Source: Rhodobacter sp. (lineage in GTDB: Bacteria; Pseudomonadota; Alphaproteobacteria; Rhodobacterales; Rhodobacteraceae). Taken from it: 64,000 nt of DNA. A model generated the notes under the pieces. It was not told the origin of the DNA. It saw only the letters and a list, made by a program, of their open reading frames with translations, and did not search any database. The number at the start of each line of letters is the position of its first letter. Positions within the stretch are counted from its first letter, which is position 1. Below, piece by piece: positions 1-9,895 of this stretch. The position numbers were made by a program, and so were the translations under genes. The stretch lies in assembly GCA_020637555.1 (NCBI GenBank), contig JACKKF010000001.1, positions 1 to 64,000 of the forward strand. Reading direction: 5' to 3'.

Positions 1-233
1 GGCTTCATGCGCGGGCGTCGGCAAAGTTCGTCGAGGTCGTCGAGGCCCACGATGCCAGGGCCGAGGTCGAAAAGGACGGGATGAGCGTCTCGGGCGATTC
101 GATCATGGGGCTTCTGATGCTGGCCGCCTCGCGCGGGACGGAAATCCGCGTGCGGACAGACGGCGCACAGGCCGAACCCCTGCTGGCCGCGCTGGCAAAG
201 CTGGTCGCGGACAAGTTCGGCGAACCTTTCTGA
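1..233 (+). CDS. ptsH: HPr phosphocarrier protein, C-terminal part (cut by window edge)
   Basis: The frame starting at base 3 reads LHARASAKFVEVV, the conserved loop around the phosphorylated histidine of HPr, and runs to TGA at 231-233 with about 76 residues present. The Ser-46-type motif is recognisable as DSIMGLLML. HPr passes phosphate from enzyme I to EIIA proteins; in alphaproteobacteria without sugar PTS it works in the nitrogen-PTS and may be phosphorylated by HprK on the serine. Its probable downstream partner PtsN is encoded at 44039-44503. Only the first dozen or so residues are missing. The family call is firm; the regulatory role is inferred from relatives. Confidence 0.9.
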   Translation, partial: LHARASAKFVEVVEAHDARAEVEKDGMSVSGDSIMGLLMLAASRGTEIRVRTDGAQAEPLLAALAKLVADKFGEPF

Positions 234-260
234 CACCAGGCACGCGCGCCGCCCCACCGG

Positions 261-1199
261 TTACCCGCGCGCCACCCGGCCCGATCCCGGGCCGACCGGA
301 TCCAGATGGATGATGACATCCGATTCGGGGATCAGGCTTTCCAGCTTGTGTTCCAGGCCGTCGGCGATTCGGTGGGCCTCGTTCAGGGACATCTCGCCGT
401 CCAGTTCCACATGCAGCGTGATGAAGGTCCGACTGCCCGCCATGCGGGTGCGCAGATCGTGGTGGCCCTTCAACCCGGGCCAGTCATTGGCGATGGCATG
501 GACCTGTTCCAGAACCTCGGGCGGGGCCGCGTGATCCATCAGCGCATCCCAGGCCCCGCGGCCGATGCTGGCGCCGCTGCGCGCAAGCCAGAGCGCCGCC
601 AGCAGGGCAATGATGGAATCCACCCGCGTCATCCCCCATTGCGACGACGCGACCAGCGCCACCAGAACCCCCAGGGTCGGCAGCAGGTCGCCCAGATAGT
701 GCAGGGAATCGGCCGAGACCACGCGATTGCCGGTCGCCTTGGCGACATAGCGTTGCCACAGCACCAGCGCGCCTGTCAGGATCACCGAAACCGCCATCAC
801 CGCGACGCCCGCACCTTCGGAATGGACGGGTGCGGGGGTGGCGGCCAACAACCGTGTGACCGCGAGCACACCGATCATCCCGGCCGAAATCAGCACCAGC
901 GCCGATTGCAGCAAGGCCGCCAGATCCTCGGCCGAGGTGTGGCCAAAGGTGTGGTCCTCGTCGGCGGGCCGGGTCGCATAGGCGATCGCGGCCAACGCGG
1001 CGACGGACACCATGACGTCCAGCGCATTGTCGGCGAGCGAGGCCGCGACCGACAGCGCGCCCGTCATCACCAGCGCCCAGAGTTTCAGCACCACCAGCGT
1101 CACCGCCACCCCGACCGAGGCCAGCCCGGCGGACAGGTTCAGCCGCTGGATGCGACGGGATTCGGGCGTGGGCGCGGGGGCGTTCATAGCCCGCACCAT
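261..1199 (-). CDS. Cation diffusion facilitator family transporter (FieF-like)
   Basis: The 312-residue protein has the usual CDF length with several hydrophobic segments and a C-terminal cytoplasmic domain. The metal-site motifs are visible: DNALD (DxxxD) in the second membrane helix and HYLGD (HxxxD) in the fifth, the DD-HD pattern typical of Zn/Fe/Cd exporters such as FieF; HTFGH lies in the loop after helix 2. It should export divalent metal in exchange for protons across the inner membrane. It converges with ptsH with a 27-base gap. ATG at 1199 or at 1187 could be the start; neither has a good Shine-Dalgarno sequence. Confidence 0.88.
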   Translation of the reverse strand: MVRAMNAPAPTPESRRIQRLNLSAGLASVGVAVTLVVLKLWALVMTGALSVAASLADNALDVMVSVAALAAIAYATRPADEDHTFGHTSAEDLAALLQSALVLISAGMIGVLAVTRLLAATPAPVHSEGAGVAVMAVSVILTGALVLWQRYVAKATGNRVVSADSLHYLGDLLPTLGVLVALVASSQWGMTRVDSIIALLAALWLARSGASIGRGAWDALMDHAAPPEVLEQVHAIANDWPGLKGHHDLRTRMAGSRTFITLHVELDGEMSLNEAHRIADGLEHKLESLIPESDVIIHLDPVGPGSGRVARG

Positions 1200-1520
1200 G
1201 GCCCCGATGGGGCGCCGGGTCCAGTGCGCCGCACTGCGGAATCTGTGGATAACCCGGCCTCTTGCACCGGCTCCGGACCTGACGCGCGCGCAGGATCCGC
1301 GCGCCGCGCCCCGATCTCACCCTGCCCCGGACACCGCCGTTTCCGACCCCGCGCGCACCCTGTGGCGGCATCGCCCGGGATCTGGCCGCGCGGATCGCCT
1401 GAAACAATTCGTTAGGATTGGGCAAAACTCCGGCAATACTCAGCCGCCACCAATTCAACAAACGCGCGCGGCGGCGGTGGAGGATGGCCGATCATCGCGC
1501 GACTGGGGAGGAGACTGTTC
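1200..1520. other. Intergenic region between divergent efflux and acyl-CoA ligase genes
   Basis: This 321-base stretch separates two divergent genes and must hold both promoters. It contains a perfect DnaA box (1244-1252) and a short inverted repeat CAGTGC-GCC-GCACTG at 1222-1236. The sequence GGGGAGGAG just before the GTG at 1521 is a strong ribosome binding site. I see no convincing coding frame or clear -35/-10 pair. Confidence 0.5.
1244..1252 (-). promoter_or_regulatory. Consensus DnaA box
   Basis: The plus strand reads TGTGGATAA, the exact complement of TTATCCACA. It is single, with no cluster of further boxes nearby, so it is more likely a DnaA titration or regulatory site, or chance, than part of an origin. 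Confidence 0.45.
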
Positions 1521-3482
1521 GTGACCACGACCGCCACTCAAGCGGCGCTGCAATCCGTGCCTGCCCTGCTGGCACGCAATGCGGTGCAGTTCGCCAATTC
1601 GACCGCGTATCGCGAAAAGGAATTCGGCATCTGGCAGGCCTGGACCTGGAAGGAAACCGCGGCCGAGATCGACGCCATGGCGATGGGCTTTCTGGCGCTG
1701 GGAATGAACCGGGGCGACTATGTCGCCATCATCGGCCGCAACCGTCCGGCGCTGTATTGGGCAATGGTCGCCGCGCAATCGGTGGGGGCGATTCCGGTCG
1801 CCCTGTATCAGGACGCGGTGGCCGAAGAGATGGCCTATGTGCTGGAACACTGCGGCGCCCGCTTTGCCATCTGCGGCGACCAGGAGCAGGTGGACAAGGT
1901 CATCGAGGTGCAGGAAAACGTGTCGGGGATCGAGCAGATCCTCTACCTCGACAAGCGCGGAATGCGCAAATACGACCATGCCCGCATGAACTGGCTGGAG
2001 GATGTGCAGTCCGAGGGTCGCGCAGGCCACAGCCGGTTCGAATCGGAACTGGCCGCGCGCCGGGCCGAGCTGACCTATGACAGCACCTGCGTGATGCTTT
2101 ACACCTCGGGCACCACAGGAAAGCCCAAGGGCGTGGTTCTGTCGAACCGCAACATCATCGAAACCGCCAAGGCCCGTGTCCGGACCATCTTGGGCCTGAA
2201 CGAGAAATTCTCGCCTATTCGCCGATGCTCGTAGGCGATTTCATCTTTCGGTCGGGCAGGCCTATTGACCGGTTCTGCGTAACTGTCCGAGAACGCCGAA
2301 ACCATGATGCACGACCTGCGCGAGATCGGGCCCAGCATTTCTTTCGCGCCGCCGCGCGTACCGTTCGAAACGATGCTGACCACGGTCATGATCCGCATGG
2401 AGGACGCCGGCCCCACCAAGAAGCGCATGTTCGACCGTTACATGGCCCACGCCCGCAAGGTCGGCGGCGACATTCTGGACGGCAAGCCCGTCAGTGCCGG
2501 CGATCGGCTGAAATACCGCATGGGCGAGGCGCTGGTCTATGGCCCGCTGAAGAACACGCTGGGTCTGTCGAACATCCGCGTCGCCTATACCGCGGGCGAG
2601 GCGATCGGCCCCGAGATCTTCGATTTCTACCGCTCGCTGGGGATCAACCTGAAGCAGCTCTATGGCCAGACCGAGGCGTCGGTGTTCATCACCCAGCAGC
2701 CCGATGGCGAGGTGCGCTCGGATACGGTCGGCGTGCCCAGCCCGGGTGTGGAAGTGCGCATCGCCGAGAATGGCGAGGTCTTCTACCGCTCTCCCGGGGT
2801 GTTCGTCGAATATTACAAGAATGCCGAAAGCACCGCCTCGACCAAGGATGCCGAAGGCTGGGTCGCCACGGGCGACGCCGGCTTCTTCGAGGAAGGGACC
2901 GGGCATCTCAGGATCATCGACCGCGCCAAGGACGTGGGCAAGCTGGCCGATGGCCGGATGTTCGCGCCCAAGTATGTCGAGAACAAGCTCAAGTTCTATC
3001 CCGATATCCTGGAGGCCGTTCTGTTCGGCAACGGGCGGGATCGCTGCGTGGCCTTCATCAACATCGATCTGGCCGCCGTGGGCAACTGGGCCGAGAGGAA
3101 CAACATAGCCTATTCCAGCTATCAGGAACTGGCCGGCCACCCGCGCGTCCTGGGCGCCATTCAGGAACACGTCGAGGAGGTCAACGCCTCGGTCGCGCAG
3201 GACCCGATGCTGTCGGGCTGCCAGGTTCATCGCTTCCTGGTGCTGCACAAGGAACTGGATGCCGACGACGGCGAGATGACCCGCACCCGCAAGGTCCGCC
3301 GCAACATCGTCGAACAGAAATTCGCCGATCTGATCGCCGGGCTCTATGACGGCGCGCCTTCGGTCTACACCGAAACCGAGGTCAGCTACGAAGACGGCCG
3401 CAAGGGCGTGCTGAAGGCTACGCTGGAACTGCGCGACGCCAGGGTGTTCGACACCGGCGCGGCGCAGGTGGCGGCGGAATAA
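1521..3482 (+). pseudogene. Long-chain acyl-CoA synthetase (AMP-binding), frame disrupted
   Basis: The start is GTG at 1521 behind GGGGAGGAG. The first part (1521 to about 2210) has the AMP-binding P-loop YTSGTTGKPKG; the second part (about 2283-3482) has LYGQTEAS, the ATGDAG motif and the hinge region. Both parts lie in the same frame but are split by TAG at 2232 and TAA at 2283 because of several one-base losses between about 2213 and 2290 (for example CTTTCGG where TTT TCG is expected). The restored protein would be about 655 residues, the normal length for FadD-type ligases that activate fatty or aromatic acids with CoA and ATP. It heads the liv-type cluster. Sequence error is more likely than a dead gene. 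Confidence 0.85.
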
Positions 3483-3491
3483 GGGCAGGGA

Positions 3492-4301
3492 ATGCTGGCA
3501 CGCAAGAAGGCTATGTCATGCCGATGGCCGCCAGATCGGCGGCGTGGTGATGGAACTGAAGAACATCACCCTGCGCTTTGGCGGGTCGAGGCGATCAAGA
3601 ACATCAGCTTCGACATCCGCGGGCGAGATCCGCGCGATCATCGGCCCCAACGGCGCGGGCAAGTCGTCGATGCTGAACGTCATCTCGGGGTTCTACAACC
3701 CGCAGGAAGGCGACGTGATTGCTAAGGGTTACAAGCGTCTCGCGGATGCGCCCCTATCAGGTGGCGCGTATGGGGGATCGTGCGGACCTTCCAGAACACG
3801 CCCTGTTCGAGGGATGTCGGTTCTGGACAACATCATGACCGGGCGCATGAACATCGCGAGTCCGCTTCCCGCCCAGTGATGTGGTGGGCAAGGCCAGCGC
3901 GAGGAAGACGAACACCGCGAGAAGGTCGAGAAGGTCATCGACTTCTGGAAATCCAGCACATCCGCAAGACACCGGTCGCACGCCTGCCCTATGGCCTGAA
4001 AAGCGGGTGGAACTGGCGCGCCTCGGGCAGCGCGGAACCGCAGATCCTGCTGCTGGATGAACCGATGAGCGGCATGAACGTCGAGGAGAAGGAGGACAGT
4101 GTCCCGCTTCATCTCCGGACGTGAACGACGAATTCCGGCACACGATCGTGCTGATCGAACACGACATGGGGGTGGTCATGGATCTGTCCGACGGGTCGTC
4201 GCGGGATGGATTACGGCAAGAAGATCGGCGACGGCACGCCCGACGAGGTGCGCAACAATCAGGACGTCATCGACGCCTATCTGGGGGTGGCCCATGAGTG
4301 A
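3492..4301 (+). pseudogene. livG: Branched-chain amino acid-type ABC transporter ATP-binding protein (LivG-like), multiple frameshifts
   Basis: Pieces of a LivG ATPase appear in order but in changing frames: MELKNITLRFGG near 3550, VEAIKNISFDIR near 3585, the Walker A sequence GPNGAGKSS near 3645, MSVLDNIMTGRMN near 3813, QILLLDEPMSGMN near 4042 (Walker B) and DGTPDEVRNN near 4230, ending with VAHE and TGA at 4299-4301. At least six indels are needed to join them. An intact version would energise uptake with LivF, LivH and LivM. It overlaps the livH start by eight bases, showing operon organisation. The true start is uncertain (3492 or an in-frame GTG at 3544). Confidence 0.8.
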
Positions 4302-5274
4302 TACGGTCCTTTTCGCGCTGGAAGCGGCCCTGAACGGGCTGACCGTCGGCATCATGTATTCGCTGGTTGCGCTGGGGTTCGTGCTGATCTTCAAGGCCTC
4401 GGGCATCTTCAACTTTGCCCAGGGCGTGATGGCCCTGTTCGCCGCGCTGACGCTGGTCGGCTTCCAGCAGGGGCAGATCCCCTTCTCGCATCTCATCAAT
4501 GCGGTGTTCGGGACCTCGGTCCAGAACTTTGGCTGGACGCTGCCCAGCCTGCTGTCGATCCTGCTGACGGTCGCGGTGATGGTCGCGCTGGCCTGGCTGA
4601 TCGAACGGCTGGTGCTGAAGCATCTGGTCAACCAGGAGCCGATCATCCTGTTCATGGCCACCATCGGCCTGTCCTATTTCCTGGAAGGTCTGGGCGACAT
4701 CATGTGGGGCGCCGAGGTCAAGCGCCTGGACGTGGGCATCCCGCAGGGCATGTCGAGCTGGGTCGACGAGGTGACCTACAACATCTTTGGCTATGGTTCT
4801 ATCTGGACACGCTGAACCTCTGGGCGCTGGTGATCGCGGGCGTGCTTGCGTGACGGCGCTGGTCGTGTTCTTCGCAATACACCAAACAGGGTCGCGGCTG
4901 CGCGCCGTGGCTGACGACTCACACGCCGCCCTGTCGGTCGGCATCTCGCTGCGGTTCATCTGGGTGCTGACCGGTCCATCGCTGGCATCGTCGCGCTGGT
5001 CGCGGGGTCATGGGGTTCCAAATCGCGTAGTTCTGCTCAGCCTGATCGCGCTGAAGGCGCTGCCGGTTCTGATCCTCGCGGGGTTCACCCTGATCCCGGG
5101 AGCGATCGTCGGCGGTTGCTGATCGGCGTCGGCGAGAAACTCTTCGACTTCTTCATGCAGCCGATCATCGGCGGCGCGACTGAAAACTGGTTCGCCTACA
5201 TGCTTGCTTCTTGCTGTTCCTGCTGTTCCGTCCGCAGGGCCTGTTCTTGGCGAAAAGATCATCGGAGGGTCTGA
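4294..5274 (+). pseudogene. livH: Branched-chain amino acid-type ABC permease (LivH-like), frameshifted in second half
   Basis: ATG at 4294 opens MSDTVLFALEAALNG, followed by a clean reading frame with LivH helices and the FNFAQGVMALF motif up to about 4795. From there the frame shifts repeatedly: LDTLNLWALVIAG, LRAVADD, ALSVGISLRFIWVL, LIALKALPVLIL and the C-terminal LFRPQGLF appear in different frames up to about 5250, with a stop near 5274. The restored protein would be about 325 residues, an inner-membrane permease half. The conserved residues survive between indels, arguing for sequencing error rather than decay. Confidence 0.8.
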
Positions 5275-5278
5275 CACG

Positions 5279-6356
5279 ATGCTTCACCGGTGAAGCGGGC
5301 GATTTCAAGACGTCCTACGCCAGCGACAACCAGACCTTCCCCATCCGGTTCGACCGCGCGGCCTATTGGGTGGCGCTGGGGTTCGCCTTCCTGGTCATGC
5401 CCTTCATCCTGGGTGACTATTGGGCGAACGCGGTCGTGGTGCCCTTCCTGATCTATGTGATCGCCGCCCTGGGGCTGAACATCCTGATCGGGTATTGCGG
5501 GCAACTCAGCCTGGGCACGGCGGCCTTCATGGCGGTCGGCGCCTATGCCACCTTCAAGCTGACCACCAGCTTCCCTGACCTGAACCTCTATATCGTGTTC
5601 GTGCTGTCGGGGCTGATCACCGCCGGGGTGGGCGTGCTTTTCGGCCTGCCCTCGTTGAAGATCAAGGGGTTCTACCTGGCGGTTGCGACGCTGGCCGCGC
5701 AGTTCTTCCTGATCTGGCTGTTCACCCGGGTGAGCTGGTTCTACAACCATTCGCCGACCGGGCAGATCTCGATGCCGGAACGCACCATGTTCGGCGTCAC
5801 CGTGTCCGGCGCATCGGCCAGTTCGACCGCCGTCTACATGACCTGCCTGATCTTTGCCGTGGGCATGGCCTGGCTGGCGCGGAACCTGACGCGCGGCACG
5901 GTGGGGCGCAAGTGGATGTCGATCCGCGACATGGACATCGCGGCCGAGATCATCGGCGTGAACCCCCTGATCGCCAAGCTCAGCGCCTTTGCGGTGTCGT
6001 CGTTCTTCGTGGGCGTGGCCGGTGCGCTGATGTTCGGCGTCTATCTGGGCGCGGCCGAGGCCGGCGAGGCCTTTGGCATCAACAAGTCGTTCCTGTGCTG
6101 TTTCATGGTCATCATCGGCGGCCTCGGGTCGATCCTGGGGTCGTTCCTGGGGGCTGCGTTCCTGGTGATCCTGCCGGTGCTGCTGAAGCTGGCGCTGGTG
6201 GACACGCTGGGCTGGCCGACCGATCTGGCCCGGCATCTGGAAGTGATGATCATCGGTGCGCTGATCGTCGTGGTGCTGATCGCCGAGCCGCACGGCATGG
6301 CTGCGCTGTGGCGCACGATCAAGGAAAAACTGCGTCTTTGGCCCTTCCCGCACTGA
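5279..6356 (+). CDS. livM: Branched-chain amino acid-type ABC permease (LivM-like), one frameshift near its start
   Basis: ATG at 5279 begins MLHR, then one extra base near 5291 shifts into the long open frame reading EAGDFKTSYASDNQTFPIRFD and continuing to TGA at 6354. That frame carries the LivM core: NILIGYCGQLSLGTAAFMAVGA would span the second helix, GLPSLKIKGFYLAVATLA and IRDMDIAAEIIGVN follow, and GGLGSILGSFLGA lies near the end. It forms the second transmembrane subunit of the importer. Except for the first dozen bases the gene is intact, about 358 residues. Without the correction the frame is open from 5211. Confidence 0.85.
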
Positions 6357-6409
6357 TCGCGGGCCGGACCGGAGGAATAACAACCGTCTTCGACTGGGAG
6401 GAGAAACCA

Positions 6410-7692
6410 ATGAAGATGACCAAGCTGGCCGCACTGCTCGCGGCGACCACCGTTCTGGCGGCGCCCGCCGTCGCGCAGAACCTGCACTTCCCGATGCTCC
6501 AGCTATCGGATCATCTCTACGCCCCCTGGCGGCATCCCTTTGCCGACGGCTACCACGACTATCTGACGCTCATCAACGAGCGCGACGGCGGTATCGGCGG
6601 CCTGCCGATCCGCATCACCGAATGCGAAACTCGCTCTATAACACCGAACGCGGCGTGAATGCTACGAATCGGTGCGTGGCGACAGCCTGATGGTCATTCA
6701 GCTGCTGTCGACCGGGATCACCTATCAGCTGATCCCGCGGGCAACCGAAGATCACATCCCGATGCTGACCACAGGCTATCGGGATCCTCGGCGATGAAGG
6801 GCGACCTTCCCTACATCTTCAACTTCCGGCCAACTACTGACGGGGCCCTCGGTCGCGATCAACTATCTGCTCAGCCAGAACGACGGGTCGCTGGACGGCA
6901 AGAAGATCGTCCTGCTCTACCACAACTCGGCCTATGGGCGTGAACCGATCCCGCACGCTGGAAATCCTGTCCGAGCGTCTGGCTTCGAACTGGTGCAGAT
7001 CGCCGTCGATCACCCCGGCCGAGCAAGGCTCGCAGGGCTGCAAATCCGCCGCGAACGCCCGGATTATGTTGATGTGGGGCTGGGGCGTGATGAACGCCGT
7101 GGCGATCCAGGAAGCCGCGAACATCCGCTTCCCGATGGACCACTTCATCGGCATCTGGTGGTCGGGCTCGGAAAATGACGTGGTTCCGGTGGGCGATGGC
7201 GCCGACGGCTATACCGCGCTGACCTTCCACGGGATCGGCACCGAGTATCCGGTCTATCAGGACATCCAGCAGTATGTCGTCGATCGCGGTCTGGCGGCCG
7301 GCGCGGGCGATCAGATCGGCTCGGCGGTTTACTCGCGCGGTCTTTATGCCGCGATGCTGGCGGTCGAAGCCGCACGCACGGCGCAGGAACTGGCCGGTCA
7401 CGCCCAGATCACGCCCGAGGAAATGCGCAACGGCATGGAGCACCTGAACATCAGCAACGAACGTCTGGCCGAACTGGGTCTGCCGTCCTTCTCGGCGCCG
7501 TTCCAGGTGACCTGCGCCAACCACGGCGGCCCGGGTCAGGCGATGCTGCAGCAGTGGAATGCCGCGGAAGGGCGCTGGCACCTCATCACCGACTGGATCC
7601 AGTCGGACCGCGAGCTGATCGGTCAGCTGGCAGCCGAGGACGCTGCGGCCTATGCCCAGGAAAACAACATCACGCCGGCGACCTGCAACTGA
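6410..7692 (+). pseudogene. Periplasmic substrate-binding protein of the liv-type ABC importer, frameshifted
   Basis: ATG at 6410 follows GGGAGGAG and encodes a signal peptide ending AAPAVAQ. The frame is clean to about 6625 (ERDGGIGGLPIRITECE), broken in several places up to about 7060 (MVIQLLSTGITYQLIPRA, INYLLSQNDGSLDGKKIVLLYHNSAYG appear in other frames), and clean again from MMWGWGVMNAVAIQEA-like sequence to TGA at 7690. Restored, it is about 425 residues, a type I periplasmic binding protein of the LivJ superfamily. Cargo is unknown; the flanking ligases suggest a carboxylic or aromatic acid rather than an amino acid. Confidence 0.82.
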
Positions 7693-7706
7693 CGTGATCG
7701 TCCGGG

Positions 7707-7724
7707 GGGGCGCTGCGGCGCCCC
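7707..7724 (+). terminator. Stem-loop after the binding-protein gene
   Basis: GGGGCGC-TGCG-GCGCCCC forms a 7-bp GC-rich stem, followed by a pyrimidine-rich stretch (TCCCTCTCCTCTTCTC). It could partly terminate transcription or protect the binding-protein mRNA, giving less livF than binding protein. Confidence 0.5.
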
Positions 7725-7758
7725 TCCCTCTCCTCTTCTCATCCGACGGACCCGTGCC

Positions 7759-8583
7759 ATGTTCGACACCAATGCCCAGTCAGAGACGCTGCTCGAAGTC
7801 AACAACATCGAGGTGATCTACAATCACGTCATCCTGGTGCTGAAAGGCGTCAGCCTGAGCGTTCCAAAGGGTGGCATCACGGCCCTTCTGGGTGGCAACG
7901 GCGCGGGGAAATCGACCACGCTCAAATCGATCTCGGGCCTGCTGAAATCGGAACGCGGCGACGTGACCAAGGGGTCGGTCGTCTATCGCGGCGAGAACCT
8001 CGCCGGCAAGAACCCGGCCGATCTGGTCAAGACCGGCATCATTCAGGTGATGGAGGGCCGGCACTGCTTTGAACACCTCACCGTCGAGGAAAACCTGCTG
8101 ACCGGCAGTTACACCCGCGGCGACGGCCGCGGCGCGGTCGCGGCGGACCTCGAGATGGTCTATGAATATTTCCCCCGGCTGAAGACCCGGCGCAAAAGCC
8201 AGGCCGGCTATACCTCGGGCGGGGAACAGCAGATGGTCGCCATCGGTCGCGCGATGATGGCGCGCCCCGAGACGATCCTGCTGGACGAACCCTCGATGGG
8301 TCTCGCGCCGCAGCTTGTGGAACAGATCTTCGAGATCGTGAAGCGCCTGAACGAGGAACAGGGTGTGACCTTCCTGCTGGCGGAACAGAACACCAACGTG
8401 GCGCTGCGCTACGCACACACGGGCTATATCCTTGAAAACGGTCGCGTGGTGATGGACGGCACCGCCAAGGCCCTGCGCGAAAACCCCGACGTCGCGGAAT
8501 TCTATCTGGGCATGTCGGACAAGGGCCGCAAAAGCTTTCGTGACGTGCGCAGCTATCGACGCCGCAAGCGTTGGCTGGCATGA
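7759..8583 (+). CDS. livF: Branched-chain amino acid-type ABC transporter ATP-binding protein (LivF-like)
   Basis: This intact 274-residue ATPase has Walker A GGNGAGKST near residue 50, the signature TSGGEQQMVAIGRAMM near 155, Walker B ILLDEPSMGL near 175 and the switch histidine region replaced by LLAEQNTNVAL, as is normal in LivF. It is the second ATPase of the importer. The extra C-terminal tail after YLGMSD (KGRKSFRDVRSYRRRKRWLA) is typical for the copies linked to acyl-CoA ligases. It is free of indels, unlike the upstream genes, and overlaps a possible ATG of the next gene. Confidence 0.92.
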   Translation: MFDTNAQSETLLEVNNIEVIYNHVILVLKGVSLSVPKGGITALLGGNGAGKSTTLKSISGLLKSERGDVTKGSVVYRGENLAGKNPADLVKTGIIQVMEGRHCFEHLTVEENLLTGSYTRGDGRGAVAADLEMVYEYFPRLKTRRKSQAGYTSGGEQQMVAIGRAMMARPETILLDEPSMGLAPQLVEQIFEIVKRLNEEQGVTFLLAEQNTNVALRYAHTGYILENGRVVMDGTAKALRENPDVAEFYLGMSDKGRKSFRDVRSYRRRKRWLA

Positions 8584-8639
8584 ACCGGCCAATTTCTGCG
8601 TCGTTGCGTGAACAGGAGGCGGGGCAGCCCGCGAACACG

Positions 8640-9860
8640 ATGAGCCAGTATTTCGACCCGTTGGAAACCCGCTCGGCCGATCAACGTGCCGCCGATCTGG
8701 CGCGTGACCTGCCCGCCCTGATCGCCCGCGCGCAATCGACCCCGGGAATGGGCCGCACGCTGGCCGGCATCGACGCGCAGGCGATCACCGACGCGACCGC
8801 GCTGGCCGCGCTGCCGGTGCTGCGCAAATCGGAACTGGTCGCGGCACAGGCGGATGCGGCACCCTTCGGCGGCTACACCGCACTCAAGGCGCATGAATTC
8901 GAGCATGTCTTTCAGTCGCCGGGGCCCATCTACGAGCCCGGACGCACGGCGCATGACTGGTATCGGCTGGGCCGGTTCCTGCACGCCACCGGCATCGGCA
9001 AGGGCGACATCGTCCAGAACTGTTTCGGCTATCACCTGACGCCAGCCGGCATGATGTTCGAAAACGGCGCGCGGGCGGTCGGCGCCGCCGTGCTTCCCGC
9101 CGGCACCGGCCAGACCGAATTGCAGGTTCGGGCGGCCCGGGACATCGGCACGACCGCATACGCCGGCACGCCGGACTACCTGAAGATCATCCTGGACAAG
9201 GCCGACGAGCTGGGCCTGCCGCTGGCGATCACCAAGGCCGCCGTCGGCGGTGGCGCGCTGTTCCCCAGCCTGCGCCAGGCCTATGCCGACCGGGGCATCA
9301 CCTGCCGCCAGTGCTACGCCACCGCCGATCTGGGGAATATCGCCTATGAAAGCGCGGCGCTTGAAGGGATGATTCTGGACGAAGGCGTCATCGTCGAGAT
9401 CGTGCGCCCCGGAACCGGCGATCCCGTCCCGCACGGCGAGGTGGGCGAGGTTGTCGTGACCACGCTCAACCGGGACTACCCGCTGGTTCGGTTCGCCACG
9501 GGCGATCTCAGCGCGATCCTGCCGGGTGAAAGCCCCTGCGGTCGCACAAATCTGCGCATCAAGGGCTGGATGGGGCGCGCCGACCAGACGACAAAGATCA
9601 AGGGCATGTTCGTCCGCCCTGAGCAGGTCGCCGCCTTTGTCAGCCGCCATGAAGAGGTCAGCCGCGCGCGCGTCGTGGCCTCGCGTCAGGGCGAGATGGA
9701 CGTGATGACCGTGCGCATCGAGACCCGCGCGACCAATCCGGCATTGTATGAGGGCAGTGTGCTGGATACGCTGAAAATGCGGGGGACTGTGGAACTTGTG
9801 CCACCCGGCACATTGCCCAATGACGGCAAGGTGATCGAGGATCTGCGCACCTACGAGTAA
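8640..9860 (+). CDS. Phenylacetate-CoA ligase family protein (PaaK-like)
   Basis: The protein (406 residues from this start) begins SQYFDPLETRSADQR, the usual N-terminus of PaaK-like ligases in this order, and contains FQSPGPIYEPG (in place of the Ser/Gly-rich P-loop), GTPDYLKIILDKA, CYATADLGNIAYE, LVRFATGDLS and GMFVRPEQV, matching the AMP-binding and C-terminal subdomains. It should activate an aromatic or other carboxylic acid with ATP and CoA. In-frame ATGs at 8571 and 8580, the latter overlapping the livF stop, are alternatives; AGGAGG at about 8612 is rather far from 8640. It ends the liv-type operon, pairing with the other ligase at 1521. Confidence 0.85.
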   Translation: MSQYFDPLETRSADQRAADLARDLPALIARAQSTPGMGRTLAGIDAQAITDATALAALPVLRKSELVAAQADAAPFGGYTALKAHEFEHVFQSPGPIYEPGRTAHDWYRLGRFLHATGIGKGDIVQNCFGYHLTPAGMMFENGARAVGAAVLPAGTGQTELQVRAARDIGTTAYAGTPDYLKIILDKADELGLPLAITKAAVGGGALFPSLRQAYADRGITCRQCYATADLGNIAYESAALEGMILDEGVIVEIVRPGTGDPVPHGEVGEVVVTTLNRDYPLVRFATGDLSAILPGESPCGRTNLRIKGWMGRADQTTKIKGMFVRPEQVAAFVSRHEEVSRARVVASRQGEMDVMTVRIETRATNPALYEGSVLDTLKMRGTVELVPPGTLPNDGKVIEDLRTYE

Positions 9861-9895
9861 CCTGACCCCTCCGCATCCTGCCACGGAGGCCAGCC

